The position numbers were made by a program, and so were the translations under genes. A DNA stretch of 29,786 nt from JAADHY01 sp964428935. GTDB taxonomy: Bacteria; Planctomycetota; Planctomycetia; Planctomycetales; Planctomycetaceae. Shown in pieces: positions 27,869 to 29,786 of the stretch (positions are counted from its first letter, which is position 1; the number at the start of each line of letters is the position of its first letter). The stretch is from NCBI GenBank assembly GCA_964428935.1, contig CAYSAG010000024.1, forward strand, positions 1 to 29,786. The letters are read 5' to 3'. The notes beneath the pieces were generated by a model. It saw nothing but the letters and a program-made list of their open reading frames with translations, had not been told where the DNA came from and did not search any database.

Positions 27869-29296
27869 TCACCGAGCCGGGCGGTCGGGAGCCGTGTGCT
27901 CGGCTGCGGCAATTCTAAGCAGCTCCGACACCACTTCCGGGTACTGGTCTGCCACGTTGTTCGTTTCCCCGGGGTCGGTTCGCAAATTGTAGAGCTCGAT
28001 CGGACCGTCAGCCGTGCGGTCGGTCTGCAGCCGGACCAGCTTCCAGTCGCCTTTCAGCACGGCAATCTTTCCGCCCTGCTCGTGAAACTCCCAGTACAGG
28101 TGAGGATGCCGCTGCTGTTGCTTCGGACGGCCCAGCAGGGTGGGGACGAGTGAAATGCCGTCGGTTGGCGGGATCTCTTTGACGCCGGCCAGCTCCAGCA
28201 GCGTTGGGAACATGTCCTGAAACGCACAGACGTAGTCCGACACCACACCGGCCGGTACGTGTCCCGGCCAACGAACCAGGAACGGCACCCGGACACCGCC
28301 CTCGTACAGGTCGCGCTTCCAGCCCCGGCAGGGGCCGTTGGAGTCGAAGAAGTCGACCTTGTGTCCCCCTTCCTGGTGCGGACCGTTGTCGCTGGAGAAG
28401 AGGACGATCGTCCGGTCGTCGATCCCCAGCTCCTTCAACAACGACAACAGTCGTCCCATGTCGTCGTCGATGTATTGGATCATGCGGGCGAAGCCCTTTT
28501 CCTGAATGGGCCAGTCTTTGTCGGCGAACGGGCCCCAGTCGGGCACGCGGAGCCCGTTCCGCTGGATTCGCGGGTCGCTGCCCCCCTCGTTGTTGGCATG
28601 AGGAATGTTCAGAGCGAGGTAGACGAAGAAGGGCCCACGGGCGTTCTGCCGAATGAAACGCAAAGCAGCGTCCACGATCAGGCGGGGAGCGTAGTCGACG
28701 GCGACCTCTGAGACGCCTGCCCCCTCGCGCGGACCGGTCCGCTTCTGCCGCCAGTCCGGGTACAGCCGGTTGCGCAGCGGAACCCTCTTCCCGTTGTGAA
28801 TCAGAAACTCGGGAAAGTAGTTGTGGGCGTGGTACATGTTGATGTAGCCGTAGAACTCGTCAAAGCCGTGCCGCTGAGGGTCGTCCAACGGCGGCGGATT
28901 GCCGATGCCCCACTTGCCGAAAGCGCCGGTCCGGTAGCCCGCTTTCCGAAGCAGCTCGGGAAAGCAGACGTCGTCGTCCCGAAGCTGGCCAGGGCCGTTG
29001 CCACGCACGGTGCAATGGCCGGTGTGCAACCCGGTCATCAACACGCAGCGAGACGGGGCGCAGACGGTCGAACCCGCGTAGTGCCGCGTAAACCGAATGC
29101 CTTCAGCAGCCATCCGGTCCAGATTCGGCGTTCGCAGAATCTTCTGACCGTAACAGCTCAAGTCGCCGTAGCCCAAGTCGTCGGCCAAAACGTAGACGAT
29201 GTTGGGCTTCGGCTGCTGCTCACCGGCGACCGGCTTCTCCGTAAACGGCCACAGCACCAACGCCACGACCACACACGCTAGCGACTGCCTAGACAT
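27869..29296 (-). CDS. Sulfatase (arylsulfatase type) with intact formylglycine motif
   Basis: 475 residues, normal length. The ATG at 29296 follows GAGAGGG (29304-29310) and gives a signal peptide (SLACVVVALVLWPF, cleavage near VAG-E, residue 25), so the enzyme is exported. Catalytic features are complete: ADDLGYGD (D39, D40), C79-APSR83 for conversion to formylglycine, K128 in GKWGIG, H233 in IPHANNE, D303/N304 in SSDNGPH, K327 in RGWKRDLYEGG, and a C-terminal LYNLRTDPGETNNVADQYPE. It hydrolyses sulfate esters, probably on a polysaccharide; the exact substrate is not readable. It shares unusual signatures with the sulfatase at 5188 (AHNY-x-P-x-FL, NIPHANNE-like), so the two belong to one subfamily. 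Activation needs a formylglycine-generating enzyme or anaerobic maturase encoded elsewhere. Confidence 0.94.
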   Translation of the reverse strand: MSRQSLACVVVALVLWPFTEKPVAGEQQPKPNIVYVLADDLGYGDLSCYGQKILRTPNLDRMAAEGIRFTRHYAGSTVCAPSRCVLMTGLHTGHCTVRGNGPGQLRDDDVCFPELLRKAGYRTGAFGKWGIGNPPPLDDPQRHGFDEFYGYINMYHAHNYFPEFLIHNGKRVPLRNRLYPDWRQKRTGPREGAGVSEVAVDYAPRLIVDAALRFIRQNARGPFFVYLALNIPHANNEGGSDPRIQRNGLRVPDWGPFADKDWPIQEKGFARMIQYIDDDMGRLLSLLKELGIDDRTIVLFSSDNGPHQEGGHKVDFFDSNGPCRGWKRDLYEGGVRVPFLVRWPGHVPAGVVSDYVCAFQDMFPTLLELAGVKEIPPTDGISLVPTLLGRPKQQQRHPHLYWEFHEQGGKIAVLKGDWKLVRLQTDRTADGPIELYNLRTDPGETNNVADQYPEVVSELLRIAAAEHTAPDRPAR

Positions 29297-29786
29297 GGCT
29301 GGACCCTCTCACGAGCGCTTCTTTTCGACCGCCGTCGGCGTGGGCGCCGCCGGACCGGTCAAAGGACCCTTGAACCTGCCGGACACGCCGGTCCGGCCCC
29401 CGACACCCTCGACTCCGCCCTCCGCCGTTCTTTTACCAAGTTCCTTCTTCGTCCGACAACCGACGCGACAGTGGAAGGCCGTCGGGCCGGCGGGGCGCGG
29501 AGCCGAACGTCGGGCACCACGACCGACCCGCACGGCTTACGGGAGCCTGCCACGAACCGACGCCGGTACGGGGTCGTCGGTCCGTTGCCTGTTCGCCACC
29601 TGCACCTCTTCACCTGGGAGCGGCGGACAAACAGAACAGGAATGGCACGGTGTTGCGAGGCGTGAGAGCCACGCCGGAGCGTGTCCGGTAGTCCGACGAA
29701 GTTGCGTTCGTGTCTTTTTCCGTCGGGTCGGTCTAGTGCTTCGTCACAGCGGAAAGTTGGGATTGACTGGGGTGGGTGAGAGTCGA
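29297..29786. other. Region upstream of the intact sulfatase to the right edge
   Basis: No gene seen. It contains the RBS (29304-29310), the weak promoter pair at 29430-29459, and a small inverted repeat GGCGTG (29659-29664) / CACGCC (29670-29675). The last 100 bases are less GC-rich and may be the upstream region of a gene outside the window. Confidence 0.45.
29430..29459 (-). promoter_or_regulatory. Weak promoter candidate for the intact sulfatase
   Basis: On the minus strand TTGTCG (29454-29459), an 18-base spacer, and TAAAAG (29430-29435), four of six matches each, about 134 bases before the start codon in a relatively AT-rich patch. Confidence 0.3.

Noticed and set aside
1..29786. tRNA, rRNA, insertion sequences, integrases, attachment sites
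   Set aside because: No cloverleaf with conserved T-loop, no rRNA-like sequence, no transposase or recombinase motif, and no terminal inverted repeats with target duplications were noticed by eye; a dedicated scan was not possible.

Overview
The window looks like a chromosomal segment of a high-GC planctomycete (Planctomycetota). The reasons are a giant secreted protein that opens with the LEPR-XLL-type signature (VEFLEDRTLLS), two formylglycine-type sulfatases, a secreted BNR_4 propeller protein, a PHP-like secreted protein and a small basic cytochrome c-like protein. Genes are separated by long, GC-rich intergenic stretches. No rRNA, tRNA, CRISPR array, integrase or transposase was seen.

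Layout: (1) 1-3951, three minus-strand genes, read in the order aldehyde dehydrogenase (2,5-dioxovalerate/alpha-ketoglutarate semialdehyde type), secreted BNR_4 propeller protein, and the 5' end of a PHP-like protein that runs off the left edge. (2) 3952-5187, a 1.2 kb divergent intergenic region. (3) 5188-6594, a plus-strand sulfatase whose active-site Cys is replaced by Gly, followed by a perfect 12-bp hairpin. (4) 6595-7503, a 0.9 kb leader region. (5) 7504-26559, one uninterrupted 6351-residue gene filling 64% of the window. (6) 27398-27757, a small CHVCH protein behind a near-consensus sigma-70 promoter. (7) 27869-29296, a minus-strand sulfatase with an intact CAPSR motif, convergent with the small protein. 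(8) 29297-29786, upstream region with no gene seen.

The giant protein is a mosaic. In order it has a basic N-terminus with the LEDRTLLS motif, a parallel beta-helix region, short recurring modules, ten tandem Ig-like repeats (SbsA/Big_5-like), three CSLREA / Pmp-like / choice-of-anchor-Q modules, three Calx-beta domains, a linker, and about 1,180 residues of RTX calcium-binding repeats broken up by five copies of a second, 65-residue repeat. Two insertions are legible: two Ig-like repeats sit inside the second CSLREA module, and an 'RIDGE'-type module sits inside Ig-like repeat 4.

Together the genes suggest surface and periplasmic handling of sulfated or uronic-acid-containing polysaccharides: adhesin, sulfatases, propeller protein, and a dehydrogenase that feeds sugar-acid breakdown into 2-oxoglutarate. 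That link is inference from gene families and proximity. The sequence does not prove a common operon or substrate. I do not see a clearly new multi-gene system; the strongest unusual items are the Cys-to-Gly sulfatase and the nested-module architecture of the giant protein.
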